A stretch of 64,000 bases of DNA from Stenotrophomonas sp. ESTM1D_MKCIP4_1 (GTDB lineage: Bacteria > Pseudomonadota > Gammaproteobacteria > Xanthomonadales > Xanthomonadaceae): assembly GCF_003086895.1 (NCBI RefSeq), contig NZ_CP026004.1:2950731-3014730 (forward strand). Reading direction: 5' to 3'. A program made the position numbers and the translations under genes. Positions 19,833 to 28,704 of the stretch are shown here, one piece after another (within the stretch, counting starts at the first letter, position 1; each line of letters begins with the position of its first letter). A model generated the notes under the pieces. The model was not told the DNA's origin, did no database searches, and worked only from the letters and a program-made list of their open reading frames with translations.

Positions 19833-21440
19833 TTACTTGTCGCAGCCCTGCAGCTTCAGCACCTGGCCGGGGCGCAGGCTGTAGCTGGGGGCCTTCAGGC
19901 CGTTGGCGCGCGCCAGGGTCGGCACTTCGCACTGGAACTTCGCCGCAATGCGGCCCAGGGTGTCGCCCTTGCCGACCTTGTAGGTCTTGGCAGGCTTGGC
20001 CCTGGGCGCAGCCGGACGCGGCGCAGCCACCGGCGCGCTCGGTGCGGTCGGCACCGTGGTACTGGCGTTCGGGTCGGCCAGCGGCACTACGCCCCCCACC
20101 GCCACGCTGCCGGTGTAGCTGGTGGCGGTCGGGCGCACGATGGCCGCGTTCAGGTCGGCAGTGATGAGAGTGCGGGCCAGATCGGCGCGCGGACCGCTGA
20201 CGCAGTTGCGCTGGTACAGGCCGGCAATGCGCGTGGTGGCATTGATCAGCGTGCCGGCCGGAATCCAGCCATCGGCTTCATAGCGCGGATTGAGGTTGCG
20301 CAGCGCGCGCATGTAGCCATCCCGCGTGCCGTGGCTGCCCAGGCAGATGGTCAGTTCGTAGATGGTGGTGGACTTGGCCAGGCGCAGGGTGGCCGGCTGC
20401 GCGCTGATCTTGGGGAACTCGACGCCGTACTGCTGCGGGTGCAGGAAGATCCACGCCGCCGCGATCACCATCGGCACGTAGTCCTTGGTTTCACCGGGGA
20501 ACTGGTTGTAGACGCTGTCGGTCCAGAAGCTCTGCCCACCGCTCTGCCGGTACACGCGCGCGGCGCGGCCTTCGCCGCCGTTGTAGGCGGCCACCGACAT
20601 TTCCACGTTGTTGTTCAATTCCCGCAGCCGCTCGTTGAGGTAGCTGGCACTGGCTTCGGCGGCACTGCGCGCGTCGAAGCGTGTGTCGAACCCGGTGCCG
20701 TCCGGGCCCAGGCCGAAGCGGCGGCCGGTGGCCGGCATGAACTGCATCAGGCCGGCCGCGCCGGCACGCGAAGAAGCATGCACGCGGCCGTTGGATTCCT
20801 TGGCCATGATGCCGAACAGCAGCGCCTCGGGCAGCCCGCGCTTTTCCCACTCGGGCCACATCACCGCGCGCAGGTTCTGGTAGTTCTCATAGCTGGTCAG
20901 CAGCGCCGGACGCATGTCGGTGAGCCAGCGGCGGATGCCCGCCTGCACGGCCGGGTTGTAATCGACCATGTTGTCGAAGGCGTGGCGCTTGTCGTTGAGC
21001 AGCGCCGCCGCGCGCGCGGCTTCGGGCACATCGGCGGTCAGCGGACCCACGTGGTCCGGGTCGGCTTCCAGGCGGTCACCGCCCTCGTCAGCGGCATCAT
21101 CGCTGGCGGCCGCATCAGCATCGCGCTTGAGCAGGCGCTTGTAGGTGGCCAGCATGTTGCTCATCTGGCAGCCCTTCTGCTTCACGCATTCGCTGATGAC
21201 ATCTTCCATGTCTTCCAGCGCCGCATCGGCTTCGTTGCTGCCCTTGGGGTCGGCATTGGCGACCAGCAGCAAGGCATCGCTGTAGCGCTTCTCGGCGGTG
21301 GCCATGCGCTGCTGCAGCGCATCGACCTTTGCCTGGTCCCGGGCAGAGACCCGCTGCGCATGGGCGTCAGGCGCCAGGGATGCCAGGCCGGCAAGGGCCA
21401 GCAGCGGCCAACCACGTGAAATCAGGACAGGAACGGGCAT
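19833..21440 (-). CDS. mltD: MltD-like lytic murein transglycosylase with LysM
   Basis: A 535-residue periplasmic enzyme that cleaves peptidoglycan and forms 1,6-anhydro-MurNAc ends. The signal peptide runs to about residue 28 (PDAHA-Q). An SLT domain (about 200-330) contains LLFGIMAKESNG with the catalytic Glu, followed by AGAAGLMQFMPATG and VAAYNGGEG. A C-terminal LysM (about 487-533, YKVGKGDTLGRIAAKF) binds glycan. The N-terminal 180 residues are Asp/Ala rich and unusual for MltD. No lipobox is seen. The start at 21440 puts the signal peptide first. Confidence 0.9.
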   Translation of the reverse strand: MPVPVLISRGWPLLALAGLASLAPDAHAQRVSARDQAKVDALQQRMATAEKRYSDALLLVANADPKGSNEADAALEDMEDVISECVKQKGCQMSNMLATYKRLLKRDADAAASDDAADEGGDRLEADPDHVGPLTADVPEAARAAALLNDKRHAFDNMVDYNPAVQAGIRRWLTDMRPALLTSYENYQNLRAVMWPEWEKRGLPEALLFGIMAKESNGRVHASSRAGAAGLMQFMPATGRRFGLGPDGTGFDTRFDARSAAEASASYLNERLRELNNNVEMSVAAYNGGEGRAARVYRQSGGQSFWTDSVYNQFPGETKDYVPMVIAAAWIFLHPQQYGVEFPKISAQPATLRLAKSTTIYELTICLGSHGTRDGYMRALRNLNPRYEADGWIPAGTLINATTRIAGLYQRNCVSGPRADLARTLITADLNAAIVRPTATSYTGSVAVGGVVPLADPNASTTVPTAPSAPVAAPRPAAPRAKPAKTYKVGKGDTLGRIAAKFQCEVPTLARANGLKAPSYSLRPGQVLKLQGCDK

Positions 21441-21563
21441 TGGTGGCACTGTGTGCGAAACAGGCAGGCAGAGTAGCGGTGCCGCCAAGGTCCGGGCAAC
21501 CCGGCCGTCGGCCCGTCACCGTCGGCGGTTAACATTGGGCGCATTCACCACAAGGGCTGGACC

Positions 21564-23069
21564 ATGGATCCGATTCTGATCGGCAAAGGCATCACCGATG
21601 ATGTGGCCGTCACCCTGCTGCCGAAACTCGGCAACCGCCATGGCCTGGTGGCCGGCGCCACCGGCACCGGCAAGACCGTGACCCTGATGACCCTGGCCGA
21701 AGGTTTCTCGCGGCTGGGCGTGCCGGTATTCCTGGCCGATGTGAAGGGGGATGTGTCCGGCCTGGCCGTGCCCGGTACCGGCGCCGATGCCCTGCTCCAG
21801 CGCGCCGCCGAAATCGGCGTGGCCGACTATGCGCCGGCCGCCAGCCCCACCGTGTTCTGGGACCTGTATGGCAAGCTCGGCCACCCGGTGCGCACCACCA
21901 TCAGCGAGATGGGCCCGACCCTGCTGGCGCGCATCCTGGAATTGAACGACACCCAGGCCGGCGTGCTCGACATCGTGTTCAAGCTCGCCGATGACCGCGG
22001 CCTGCTGCTGCTGGACATGGATGACCTGCGCGCCCTGCTCGGCCTGGTGGCCGAAGAGCGCAAGGACATCTCCACCGAATACGGACTGGTCAGCGCGCAG
22101 TCGATCGCCGCGATCCAGCGTTCGGTGCTGCGCCTGGCCCAGGACGGCGGCGAAGGCTTCTTCGGCGAGCCCGCGCTGGAACTGGCCGACATCATGCGGG
22201 TGAACCATGACGGCCGCGGCGTGGTCGGCATCCTCGCCGCCGACCAGCTGGTGCTCAAGCCCAAGCTCTATTCCACGTTCCTGCTCTGGCTGCTGTCGGA
22301 ACTGTTCGAGCAGCTGCCCGAGGTGGGCGACCTGGACAAGCCCAAGCTGGTCTTCATCTTTGACGAGGCCCACCTGCTGTTCGATGACGCGCCGGCCTCG
22401 CTGGTGCAGCGCATCGAGCAGGTAGTGCGGCTGATCCGTTCCAAGGGCGTGGGTGTGTATTTCTGCTCCCAGTTCCCCGACGACGTGCCGGGCAACATCC
22501 TCGGCCAGCTGGGCAACCGCGTGCAGCACGCGCTGCGCGCGTTCACCCCGCGCGACCAGAAAGCGGTGAAGACCGCCGCCGAGACCTTCGTCCCCAACCC
22601 CAAGCTGGACGTGGCCAAGGTGCTCAGCCAGCTGGGTACCGGCGAAGCGCTGGTATCCACGCTGCAGGACAAGGGCGTGCCGATGCCGGTGCAGCAGACG
22701 ATGATCGCCCCGCCGCGCTGCCGGATGGGGCCGATCACAGAAGCCGAGCGCGCACAGGTGCGGGCCGGCAGCCCGGTCGGCACCCGCTACGACACGGCCG
22801 TGAACCGTGAGTCGGCCGCTGAACTGCTGGCCCAGCGCGCGCAGAAGGCAGCCGAGAAGGCCGACGCCCCGCCCGCCCGCAGCCGCGCCCAGGATGAAGC
22901 GCAGGAAGGCGGTTTCGGCCAATCGATCAAGGATGCGATCTTCGGCACCAAGCGCCACCAGGGCATGATTGAAACCATGGCCAAGCAGACCACGCGCACG
23001 GTGGGCACCAAGCTGGGCAACCAGATCGTGCGCGGCATCCTCGGCGGCATTTTCGGCGGCAAGCGCTGA
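21564..23069 (+). CDS. HerA-like ATPase, DUF853 (YjgR family)
   Basis: A 501-residue cytoplasmic P-loop ATPase. The Walker A GATGTGKT is at 31-38 and the Walker B LVFIFDEAHLL near 267-277. The family motifs VFLADVKGDVSGLA and GVGVYFCSQFPDDVP are evident. It belongs to the HerA-FtsK superfamily DUF853 group (E. coli YjgR), whose biological role is not established. A Gly/Lys-rich C-terminal tail (about 440-501) ends in GGIFGGKR. The gene diverges from mltD across 123 bp and is followed by tandem hairpins and greB. Confidence 0.9.
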   Translation: MDPILIGKGITDDVAVTLLPKLGNRHGLVAGATGTGKTVTLMTLAEGFSRLGVPVFLADVKGDVSGLAVPGTGADALLQRAAEIGVADYAPAASPTVFWDLYGKLGHPVRTTISEMGPTLLARILELNDTQAGVLDIVFKLADDRGLLLLDMDDLRALLGLVAEERKDISTEYGLVSAQSIAAIQRSVLRLAQDGGEGFFGEPALELADIMRVNHDGRGVVGILAADQLVLKPKLYSTFLLWLLSELFEQLPEVGDLDKPKLVFIFDEAHLLFDDAPASLVQRIEQVVRLIRSKGVGVYFCSQFPDDVPGNILGQLGNRVQHALRAFTPRDQKAVKTAAETFVPNPKLDVAKVLSQLGTGEALVSTLQDKGVPMPVQQTMIAPPRCRMGPITEAERAQVRAGSPVGTRYDTAVNRESAAELLAQRAQKAAEKADAPPARSRAQDEAQEGGFGQSIKDAIFGTKRHQGMIETMAKQTTRTVGTKLGNQIVRGILGGIFGGKR

Positions 23070-23081
23070 TCTGTTCCTGCT

Positions 23082-23159
23082 GGGGTCAGAGCCCTTTCCA
23101 CTGGAAAGGGATCTGACCCCGGGGTCGGATCCCTCCCGCCCGGGAGGGCTCTGACCCCC
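23082..23159. repeat. Tandem pair of GGGGTCAGA palindromes
   Basis: Two adjacent imperfect hairpins, 23082-23120 and 23121-23159, each have outer arms GGGGTC(A/G)GA and TCTGACCCC around different GC-rich inner stems (CCCTTTCC and CCCTCCCG). The same class recurs once at 47835-47875. This is a dispersed palindromic family distinct from SMAG. Sitting between DUF853 and greB, it may work as a transcription end. Confidence 0.75.
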
Positions 23160-23189
23160 ACTCCTTTTCCTGAAAAGAATCCGTACCGC

Positions 23190-23696
23190 ATGTCCCGCTG
23201 GCGTCCCCCCGCAGAAAAAAGCACCGCCCTGATCACGGCCGCCGGCCACGCCCGGCTGAAAGCCGAACTGGATGACCTGTGGCGCGTGCGCCGCCCGGAT
23301 GTGGTGAAGGCGCTGGCCGCCGCCGCTGCCGAGGGCGACCGCTCGGAAAATGCCGAGTACACCTACCGCAAGAAGCAGCTGGGCGAGATCGACCGCCGCG
23401 TGCGCTACCTGACCAAGCGCCTGGAATCGCTGCGCGTGGTCGACACCACGCCGACCGATCCACAGGCGGTGTTCTTCGGGGCGTGGGTGGAGCTGGAGAA
23501 CGTGGACAGTGGCGAAACCAGCCGCTATCGCATCGTGGGCCCGGACGAGACCGATGCCGGGCTGGGCTGGATCAGCATCGATTCGCCGCTGGCGCGGGCG
23601 CTGCTGAAGAAGCGCATGGATGACGAGTTCGCCGTGGAGCTGCCCGGTGGGCAGTTCACGTTTGCGGTGATCGGCGTGGAATACGCAGCGCCGTAA
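23190..23696 (+). CDS. greB: Transcription elongation factor GreB
   Basis: A 168-residue GreA/GreB-type factor that enters the secondary channel of RNA polymerase and stimulates cleavage of backtracked RNA. The N-terminal coiled-coil hairpin carries the catalytic acidic tip ([21 protein letters not shown]), and the C-terminal FKBP-like domain follows ([26 protein letters not shown]). YRKKQL and the GreB-type C-terminus favour GreB over GreA. A SMAG repeat follows and separates it from the convergent DUF3025 gene. Confidence 0.95.
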   Translation: MSRWRPPAEKSTALITAAGHARLKAELDDLWRVRRPDVVKALAAAAAEGDRSENAEYTYRKKQLGEIDRRVRYLTKRLESLRVVDTTPTDPQAVFFGAWVELENVDSGETSRYRIVGPDETDAGLGWISIDSPLARALLKKRMDDEFAVELPGGQFTFAVIGVEYAAP

Positions 23697-23727
23697 CGTC
23701 GACGGTCGGTCAACTGCGCCGCTGTTG

Positions 23728-23814
23728 GTAGAGTCGACTGTTAGTCGACTATCGCGCGCAGCGCGGGATCTTCACGGGCTGCAGGAAGAGCAGTCGACTA
23801 ACAGTCGACTCTAC
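23728..23814. repeat. SMAG dyad between greB and the convergent DUF3025 gene
   Basis: Perfect 23-bp complementary arms at 23728-23750 (GTAGAGTCGACTG...) and 23792-23814 flank a 41-bp spacer that itself contains a GCGCGCAGCGCGGG stem. The outer CTAC of the right arm overlaps the stop codon of the leftward DUF3025 gene, so this repeat supplies a coding end. Confidence 0.85.
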
Positions 23815-24647
23815 CGAAGCAGAGGCAGCGGCGGCGGGTACTGGCGGCCGGCGCGCAACGGACGGAAATACTCCGCGTTGCTGTAGAAGGCGGCATCCTG
23901 CCTGTCATGCCAGCCGGGAATGCCCGCCAGCGGCAGCGGACGCAGCTGCAAGGGGTCGCTCAGCACCGTGCCCGCGTCGATGGCGCGCACCACGGTCTCC
24001 AGGCATCCTGCCTCATCATCGCCCTGCACCACGACGCACTTGCCGACCAGCAGTCGCCCCGGCAGCAGCGCCTGCTCCATCAGCGCGTGACCAAACACCG
24101 CCACGATGCCGATGCCACCGCCCTGCCACGGCGCCGGATCGAACAGCGCGCGCCAGTCATGCGCGTCCCACGTGGAAAGCAGTGCGTTGTCCCGTACCCG
24201 CACGACCACGCCGGTTTCGTCGAACTGGGTCAGCGCGGCCTGCGCGCGGTTGCGCTGGCCAGGCGCCATGGCGGCGACATGCCGGCACTGCTGTGCATTG
24301 AGTGCGCGCTTGATCGGCCACTGGGTGGCCCAGACCAGCGCATTGAACAGATCGTGCCAGTTGTCGGCGCGGGTCGCGATGCGCCCCTGGGCGATGCGGG
24401 TTTCATAGTGCAGGCCATCGGCCAACAAGGCCGCATTCTGTTCCACCAGCCGCGCACCCGGCAGCGCCAGGCGGTCATCCAATGCGTCGACGGCCGGCCA
24501 CTCGGGGCCGGCCAGCAGATCGGCGAAACCGCGCACGCCGGCAAACAGTGGATGGTGGAACACCCGCGCATCGACCGCCGCACGCAGCGGCGGGATGAAG
24601 CGACGAGGGCCGCCTGCGTCGCCGCCGGCGGCCGTCGCTGCGGTCAC
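23811..24647 (-). CDS. DUF3025 domain-containing protein
   Basis: A 278-residue protein of unknown function with the family's central motif [22 protein letters not shown] and a downstream [10 protein letters not shown] / GKCVVV block. No signal peptide or membrane helix is seen. The start is the GTG at 24647, overlapping the rimO stop (GTGA), so translation is coupled to rimO. The stop TAG falls inside the GTAG of a SMAG repeat, so the last residue or two of the protein may have been shaped by the repeat. Confidence 0.85.
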   Translation of the reverse strand: MTAATAAGGDAGGPRRFIPPLRAAVDARVFHHPLFAGVRGFADLLAGPEWPAVDALDDRLALPGARLVEQNAALLADGLHYETRIAQGRIATRADNWHDLFNALVWATQWPIKRALNAQQCRHVAAMAPGQRNRAQAALTQFDETGVVVRVRDNALLSTWDAHDWRALFDPAPWQGGGIGIVAVFGHALMEQALLPGRLLVGKCVVVQGDDEAGCLETVVRAIDAGTVLSDPLQLRPLPLAGIPGWHDRQDAAFYSNAEYFRPLRAGRQYPPPLPLLR

Positions 24648-26005
24648 AGCACCTTGAGGTCGAACGCCGGGCGGGCAGCACTGGGCAGCGCGTCACCGTA
24701 CAGGTCGTGCTCGTCGCTCTCGGTGATCTCCACGTTGACGAACTCGCCCACGCGCAGGGGCACCTGGTCGGCGTTCTGGATGTGTACCAGGCCGTCGATT
24801 TCCGGGGCATCGGCCTTGGAACGGGCCACGGCGATATCGCCTTCGATGGCATCGACCAGGCACTGCTGTACGGTGCCGATCTTGGCTTCCAGGCGTGCAG
24901 CGGAAATCTGCGCCTGCTTTTCCATGAAGCGCGCCAGACGCTCCTGCTTCACTTCTTCCGGCACCGCGTCCGGCAGGTCGTTGGCGGTGGCGCCTTCAAC
25001 CGGCGAATAGGCGAAGGCGCCCACGCGGTCCAGCTGCGCTTCGTCCAGGAAGGAGAGCAGCTCTTCAAACTCGGCCTCGGTCTCGCCCGGGAAGCCGACG
25101 ATGAAGGTCGACCGCACGGTGATGTCCGGGGCGATGCGGCGCCAGTTCTGCACACGCTCGAGGGTCTTCTCGACCGCGCCGGGGCGCTTCATCAGGCGCA
25201 GGATGCGCGGGCTGGCGTGCTGGAACGGAATGTCCAGGTACGGCAGGATGCGGTTTTCCGCCATCAGCGGCACCACCTCGTCCACGTGCGGGTACGGGTA
25301 GACGTAGTGCATGCGCACCCAGGCGTCGAGTTCTGACAAGCCTTCGCACAGCGCCTTCAGGCGCGTCTGGTAGGCCTTGTTGCGCCACATCTTCTCGGCG
25401 TACTTCACATCCACGCCGTAGGCCGAGGTGTCCTGCGAAACCACCAGCAGCTCACGCACGCCGCCACGGACCAGGCGCTCGGCTTCGCGCAGCACCTCAT
25501 CCACCGGGCGCGAAACCAGCTTGCCGCGCATCGAGGGGATGATGCAGAAGCTGCACTTGTGGTTGCAGCCCTCGGAAATCTTCAGGTAGGCATAGTGGCG
25601 CGGGGTCAGCTTGATGCCGTAGTCCGGCACCAGGTCCACGAACGGATCGTGCTTGGGCGGCAGCGCTTCGTGCACCGCCTCCATCACGCTCTGGTAGTCC
25701 TGCGGGCCGGACACCGCCAGCACGTTCGGATAAGCCTCGCGGATCTGCTCCGGGCGCTTGCCCAGGCAGCCGGTGACGATGACCTTGCCGTTCTGGTTCA
25801 TCGCCTCGCCGATCGCATCCAGCGATTCGGTCACCGCCGAATCGATGAAGCCGCAGGTGTTGACCACCACCACGTCGGCCGAATCGTAGGACGGGACGAT
25901 GTCATACCCTTCCGAGCGGAGCTGGGTCAGGATGCGCTCGGAATCGACAAGGGCCTTCGGGCAGCCAAGGCTGACGAAGCCGACTTTGGGGTTCAGCTGG
26001 GACAT
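24644..26005 (-). CDS. rimO: Ribosomal protein S12 methylthiotransferase RimO
   Basis: A 453-residue radical-SAM enzyme that methylthiolates an Asp of ribosomal protein S12. The N-terminal MTTase domain holds the auxiliary cluster cysteines Cys15 (SLGCPK), Cys51 (VNTCGF) and Cys80 (VTGCLG). The radical-SAM CxxxCxxC is Cys147, Cys151 and Cys154. A C-terminal TRAM domain ends the protein. The start ATG at 26005 gives the family's normal N-terminus. Its first 17 codons plus about 100 bp of upstream DNA are duplicated at 28277-28424, which marks this 5' end as an insertion site. DUF3025 is translationally coupled downstream. Confidence 0.97.
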   Translation of the reverse strand: MSQLNPKVGFVSLGCPKALVDSERILTQLRSEGYDIVPSYDSADVVVVNTCGFIDSAVTESLDAIGEAMNQNGKVIVTGCLGKRPEQIREAYPNVLAVSGPQDYQSVMEAVHEALPPKHDPFVDLVPDYGIKLTPRHYAYLKISEGCNHKCSFCIIPSMRGKLVSRPVDEVLREAERLVRGGVRELLVVSQDTSAYGVDVKYAEKMWRNKAYQTRLKALCEGLSELDAWVRMHYVYPYPHVDEVVPLMAENRILPYLDIPFQHASPRILRLMKRPGAVEKTLERVQNWRRIAPDITVRSTFIVGFPGETEAEFEELLSFLDEAQLDRVGAFAYSPVEGATANDLPDAVPEEVKQERLARFMEKQAQISAARLEAKIGTVQQCLVDAIEGDIAVARSKADAPEIDGLVHIQNADQVPLRVGEFVNVEITESDEHDLYGDALPSAARPAFDLKVL

Positions 26006-26102
26006 GGAAATCGCGGGACTCTGGGGGCCTGGGCCCCTGCCGGCATGGCAGGGGGTCCTGGGGGCCGGGGCCTGAAAGGGCGCCAGTATAGCGGGGTTGG
26101 TG
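25954..26102. repeat. Left copy of the rimO 5'-end/promoter duplication
   Basis: This segment covers the first 17 codons of rimO and about 97 bp upstream. It matches 28277-28424 with roughly eight differences by eye (about 95 percent identity), in the same orientation. This copy adjoins the intact gene. The homologous coding edge is at the SLGCPK codons. It is best read as one end of an inserted segment that restored rimO by carrying a replacement 5' end. Confidence 0.85.
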
Positions 26103-26497
26103 GCCGGGCTCTGAATGGCCAGCCGCCTGATCGGCGACAGCCACTGACAAAGGGCTACCCGCGCAGGGCCGATAATGAACGCTTGGACCAATTTGAGGGA
26201 GTTCCCGCTGCTGTCGCGAAGCGCAGACCCGCTTTGCTGGCGATCATTGACGAAGTGAACGTAGTCGGAGCCGGGGGCCGGCAATCGCCCAAGCGGTTAA
26301 GGATGCCAGCGTTGAAGCCTCTTGGAACCACCTGCAGGCGCACGAACATCATCGAGCTCCCCGCACAACGGCGGAACAGCGTCAGCCTCAGAACTCTGCC
26401 ACTGCAGCTCTCAACACGCGTCTGGGGAATGATGGGGAAGCCCCCGGACCGAACTCCTTCGGCTAGACTCCCGACCACTCATCATCTGGGAGTGGGC
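26006..26497. other. Gene-poor region upstream of rimO and the TIR-like gene
   Basis: This 492-bp stretch holds the rimO promoter region, with a C-rich inverted repeat (about 26030-26065, GGGCCCCTGCCGGCATGGCAGGGGGTCC-like) and TATAGCGGGG near 26096. Next comes a short piece (26107-26127) repeated at 29485-29505. The rest (about 26135-26490) has small open frames on both strands but no recognisable protein, and is probably degraded or foreign DNA. The TIR-like gene's ribosome-binding site GGGAG is at about 26488. Confidence 0.5.
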
Positions 26498-27253
26498 ATG
26501 GAAGATATCGGAGTAGCTATGGCTCAGTTGGCCGGGATAAGAAAAGCCGTGGAGGGCGCTATCGGAACCGGAAATTACCGAATTCCCGCAAGCGAAGTCA
26601 TGTCATTGTTCATTCGCGCCAACAAGCAGCTTTCTATAATCCGCGCTTCGTACCCGGACCTGTTCGGAGACATACCTGATGTCCCGACGGCACCTGCTGC
26701 TTTTGATTTCCAATCAATGCCGACTGGCGAATTCCACAAAGGGCAACTCCAGCATCTTGCTCGCACAATCGACGAAGTATTCGAGATCCGTGCTAGCAGC
26801 GCTCTCACCATGCCACCTGCGCCTCACAAGCCAGCTCCCCACCGCGTTTTCATCAGTCACGGCCGCGCTCAAGATTGGAGAGCGGTTCAAGCCTATGTCG
26901 AGAAGGACTTAGGCCTGCTGACCATGGAGCTCGCGCAAGAGGCAAGTGCCGGCAGGACGATCATTGAGAAGCTCGAGAGCGGTGCAGAGCAGTGCGATAG
27001 CGCTGTGATTGTAATGACTGGTGACGACGCAGACGCGGAAGGCCAGGCTCGTGCTCGCGAGAATGTGATCCATGAGATAGGCTATTTTCATGGACGATAC
27101 GGCAGATCGAAGGTAATTCTCCTTCACGAGGATGGCGTCAGCGTGCCTTCAAACCTGAGCGGCATCGTCTACGTGCCCTTTCCTAAGGGCCTCATTGCCG
27201 CTGCTGAAAGCACCCTCGCTCGCGAGCTACACGCGATCTACGGCGGCCCCTAG
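26498..27253 (+). CDS. TIR-like nucleotide-binding protein (CAP12/Pycsar effector-type TIR)
   Basis: A 251-residue protein. The N-terminal 100 residues are helical and I recognise no family (MAQLAGIRKAVEGAI, SEVMSLFIRANKQLS). Residues about 115-245 form the TIR-like domain of PF10137. Visible landmarks are RVFISHGR, GRTIIEKLE (about 152-160), CDSAVIVMTGDD, ARENVIHEIGYFHGRYGRSKVILL (186-209) and VPSNLSGIVYVPF. Members of this family act as NAD-degrading or cyclic-nucleotide-responsive effectors in CBASS/Pycsar-type immunity, or stand alone. No cyclase gene is adjacent. Base composition is visibly less GC-rich than the flanks, which supports transfer. The ATG at 26498 was chosen for its GGGAG site five to six bases upstream. 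Confidence 0.85.
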   Translation: MEDIGVAMAQLAGIRKAVEGAIGTGNYRIPASEVMSLFIRANKQLSIIRASYPDLFGDIPDVPTAPAAFDFQSMPTGEFHKGQLQHLARTIDEVFEIRASSALTMPPAPHKPAPHRVFISHGRAQDWRAVQAYVEKDLGLLTMELAQEASAGRTIIEKLESGAEQCDSAVIVMTGDDADAEGQARARENVIHEIGYFHGRYGRSKVILLHEDGVSVPSNLSGIVYVPFPKGLIAAAESTLARELHAIYGGP

Positions 27254-27345
27254 CACAGCGCAGGAAATGCAAGGTGGGAGGCAGCGCGCTGGGCTCCCAC
27301 TCGCAGGATGTGACGACCAGCGCAGAGCTAGGCTGATGCCAGCCT

Positions 27346-28182
27346 TCAATCCCATAGTACGAGCCCCCTTGCCCCGATTAGTCGTGGCGAGCAGTTGTCC
27401 ACGTCAACACCGTTTATCTCGACAACCTTGATTGGCGAGAGTATTTCTCCTGTCTTTGGATTAAAGCTCTTTAGAAGCAAGCTATCCCCGTGAACGTCGG
27501 CTACGAATCGGTCGGCCACACAAATACGGCCCTCATAACTCCGCTCTACCCTGTAGCCTAACCCGGCAAAAACAATGGCAGTCCAAATTAGCAATGCAAC
27601 GACCCCCATTGACTTCCACGGCACTAATGATGCCAGCAGGGCGCCCACGGATTCAGCTGACGAGCGGTGTGCTTCAGGAATTCGAAGCTCGACGTTGGGA
27701 TTCTCGATCACCCCAGTATCTTGCTCCGGCTCTACCTTGATCTTACTGCGCTCAATTTTCCGTCGGACAGTGTCGATGCTTGCGCTCGCGGCATAGCTAG
27801 CGACTACACCACTGAGTACCGATAAGAAGTCTCCAAAGAAAGTGCCCGACTTGGTACTGGCAGGTAGTGGGGGCACCTCTTGCAGCCAGAGCGCCATTGG
27901 CAGGGTCGCAAAAACGGACAGTGCCAAGAAGGCGGCGAACAGTCTCTGATAGCGCCCACCGGTCGCACTGTACTTCCACATCCACAAGGTCAGCCCCACC
28001 AAAGTGACTGCCAGAGCGCCAATTACTGCACCGCCAGCCAAAAGGCGATTCACCGATAGATCAATGAATTCCGGCGCAACCTTGAGAAAATAATATCGGC
28101 CTCGCTCGTACGCATAGACGCCGAGAAAGACGACGGCGGGCCCTATTGCGAGGACGTATGCATCCCTTCTATATAGATCCAA
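27346..28182 (-). CDS. Multi-pass membrane protein of unknown function in the rimO island
   Basis: A 278-residue protein starting at a TTG (28182) with an AGGGG about nine bases upstream. Predicted membrane segments lie at about 11-25, 46-70, 80-100, 112-130 and 190-215. A polar cytoplasmic-type stretch (about 133-185, with RRKIERSKIKVEPEQD) and a C-terminal soluble domain (about 216-278, VADRFVADVHGDSLLLKSFN) complete it. I recognise no family. It is convergent with the TIR-like gene, 92 bp between the stops, and lies wholly between the two rimO 5' repeats. Codon use is less GC-rich than the core genes. Confidence 0.7.
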   Translation of the reverse strand: MDLYRRDAYVLAIGPAVVFLGVYAYERGRYYFLKVAPEFIDLSVNRLLAGGAVIGALAVTLVGLTLWMWKYSATGGRYQRLFAAFLALSVFATLPMALWLQEVPPLPASTKSGTFFGDFLSVLSGVVASYAASASIDTVRRKIERSKIKVEPEQDTGVIENPNVELRIPEAHRSSAESVGALLASLVPWKSMGVVALLIWTAIVFAGLGYRVERSYEGRICVADRFVADVHGDSLLLKSFNPKTGEILSPIKVVEINGVDVDNCSPRLIGARGLVLWD

Positions 28183-28473
28183 GCTTTTTAACCCCTGTTC
28201 GCAGAACAGCGACTCTACACACCAAACAGTGATTTCAGAAGGTCACGTACCGGAGTTCAAAGTATATTTGGGACAACCTTCGGGCAGCCAAGGCTAACAA
28301 CGCCGACTTTGGGGTTCAGCTGGGACATGGAAATCGCGGGACTCTGGGGCTTGGGCCCCTGCCGGCATGGTAGGGGGTCCTTGGGGGCCGGGGCCTGAAA
28401 GGGCGCCAGTATAGTGGGGTTGGTGCGCCACCTCTGAACGACGCAGGTGCCGATTCGCTGCCCCGTCGGCACC
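28183..28473. other. Region holding the displaced rimO fragment
   Basis: The 291-bp gap between the membrane protein and the Cro-like gene begins with about 90 bp of AT-richer DNA, where the promoter and leader of the leftward membrane-protein gene must lie. The copied rimO 5' end occupies 28277-28424. No other gene is seen. Confidence 0.6.
28277..28424 (-). pseudogene. Truncated rimO 5' fragment (displaced copy with promoter)
   Basis: On the minus strand an ATG at 28327 opens [17 protein letters not shown], identical to RimO except F10V, then runs into VVPNIL and a stop after 22 residues. The upstream 97 bp repeat the rimO promoter region, including the C-rich inverted repeat and TATAGTGGGG. 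Homology to the intact locus starts abruptly at the SLGCPK codons. This looks like the distal junction left when DNA entered the rimO 5' end. Confidence 0.85.
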
Positions 28474-28704
28474 CTATCGCCTGAGCGTGTACCACCCGTC
28501 GTCCGGCGGTATCGAATGACCGTCACCACTGCCTTCTTCACGGAAGGCGTCCGGCCTCAACAATTGCAGAAACTGTCGCCTTGCGGCCGGTATGCCATTC
28601 AAGCGCCACTGGCTAACGGACGCAGGTCTGACCTCGCACAGGCGGGCGACGCTGCCGGTCCCTCCCAAGCGATCAATGATTGTGGAAGCACTAGGGTTGT
28701 CCAT
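28474..28704 (-). CDS. Cro-like small HTH regulator
   Basis: A 76-residue protein whose first 50 residues read as a P22 Cro/YdaS-like helix-turn-helix: IIDRLGGTGSVARLCEVRPASVSQWRLNGIPAARR. The C-terminus (about 52-76) is polar and probably disordered. It starts at 28704 and diverges from the CI-like gene over a 72-bp AT-rich operator region, the classic layout of a phage lysis-lysogeny switch. No phage structural or replication genes are present nearby. Confidence 0.8.
   Translation of the reverse strand: MDNPSASTIIDRLGGTGSVARLCEVRPASVSQWRLNGIPAARRQFLQLLRPDAFREEGSGDGHSIPPDDGWYTLRR

Noticed and set aside
26155..26478. A 107-codon minus-strand frame between rimO and the TIR-like gene
   Set aside because: No recognisable domain, no good ribosome-binding site, and Ser/Arg-rich composition. 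It may be decayed foreign DNA, so it was described only as part of the gap.
26498..28182. A complete CBASS, Pycsar or Thoeris system
   Set aside because: Only a TIR-like domain is seen. No CD-NTase, adenylate/uridylate cyclase or SIR2-type gene lies between the island boundaries.
28257..28541. A 94-codon minus-strand gene starting at 28541
   Set aside because: Its only meaningful part is the displaced rimO N-terminus (MSQLNPKVG...). The upstream residues are translation of promoter DNA, so it was called a pseudogene fragment instead.
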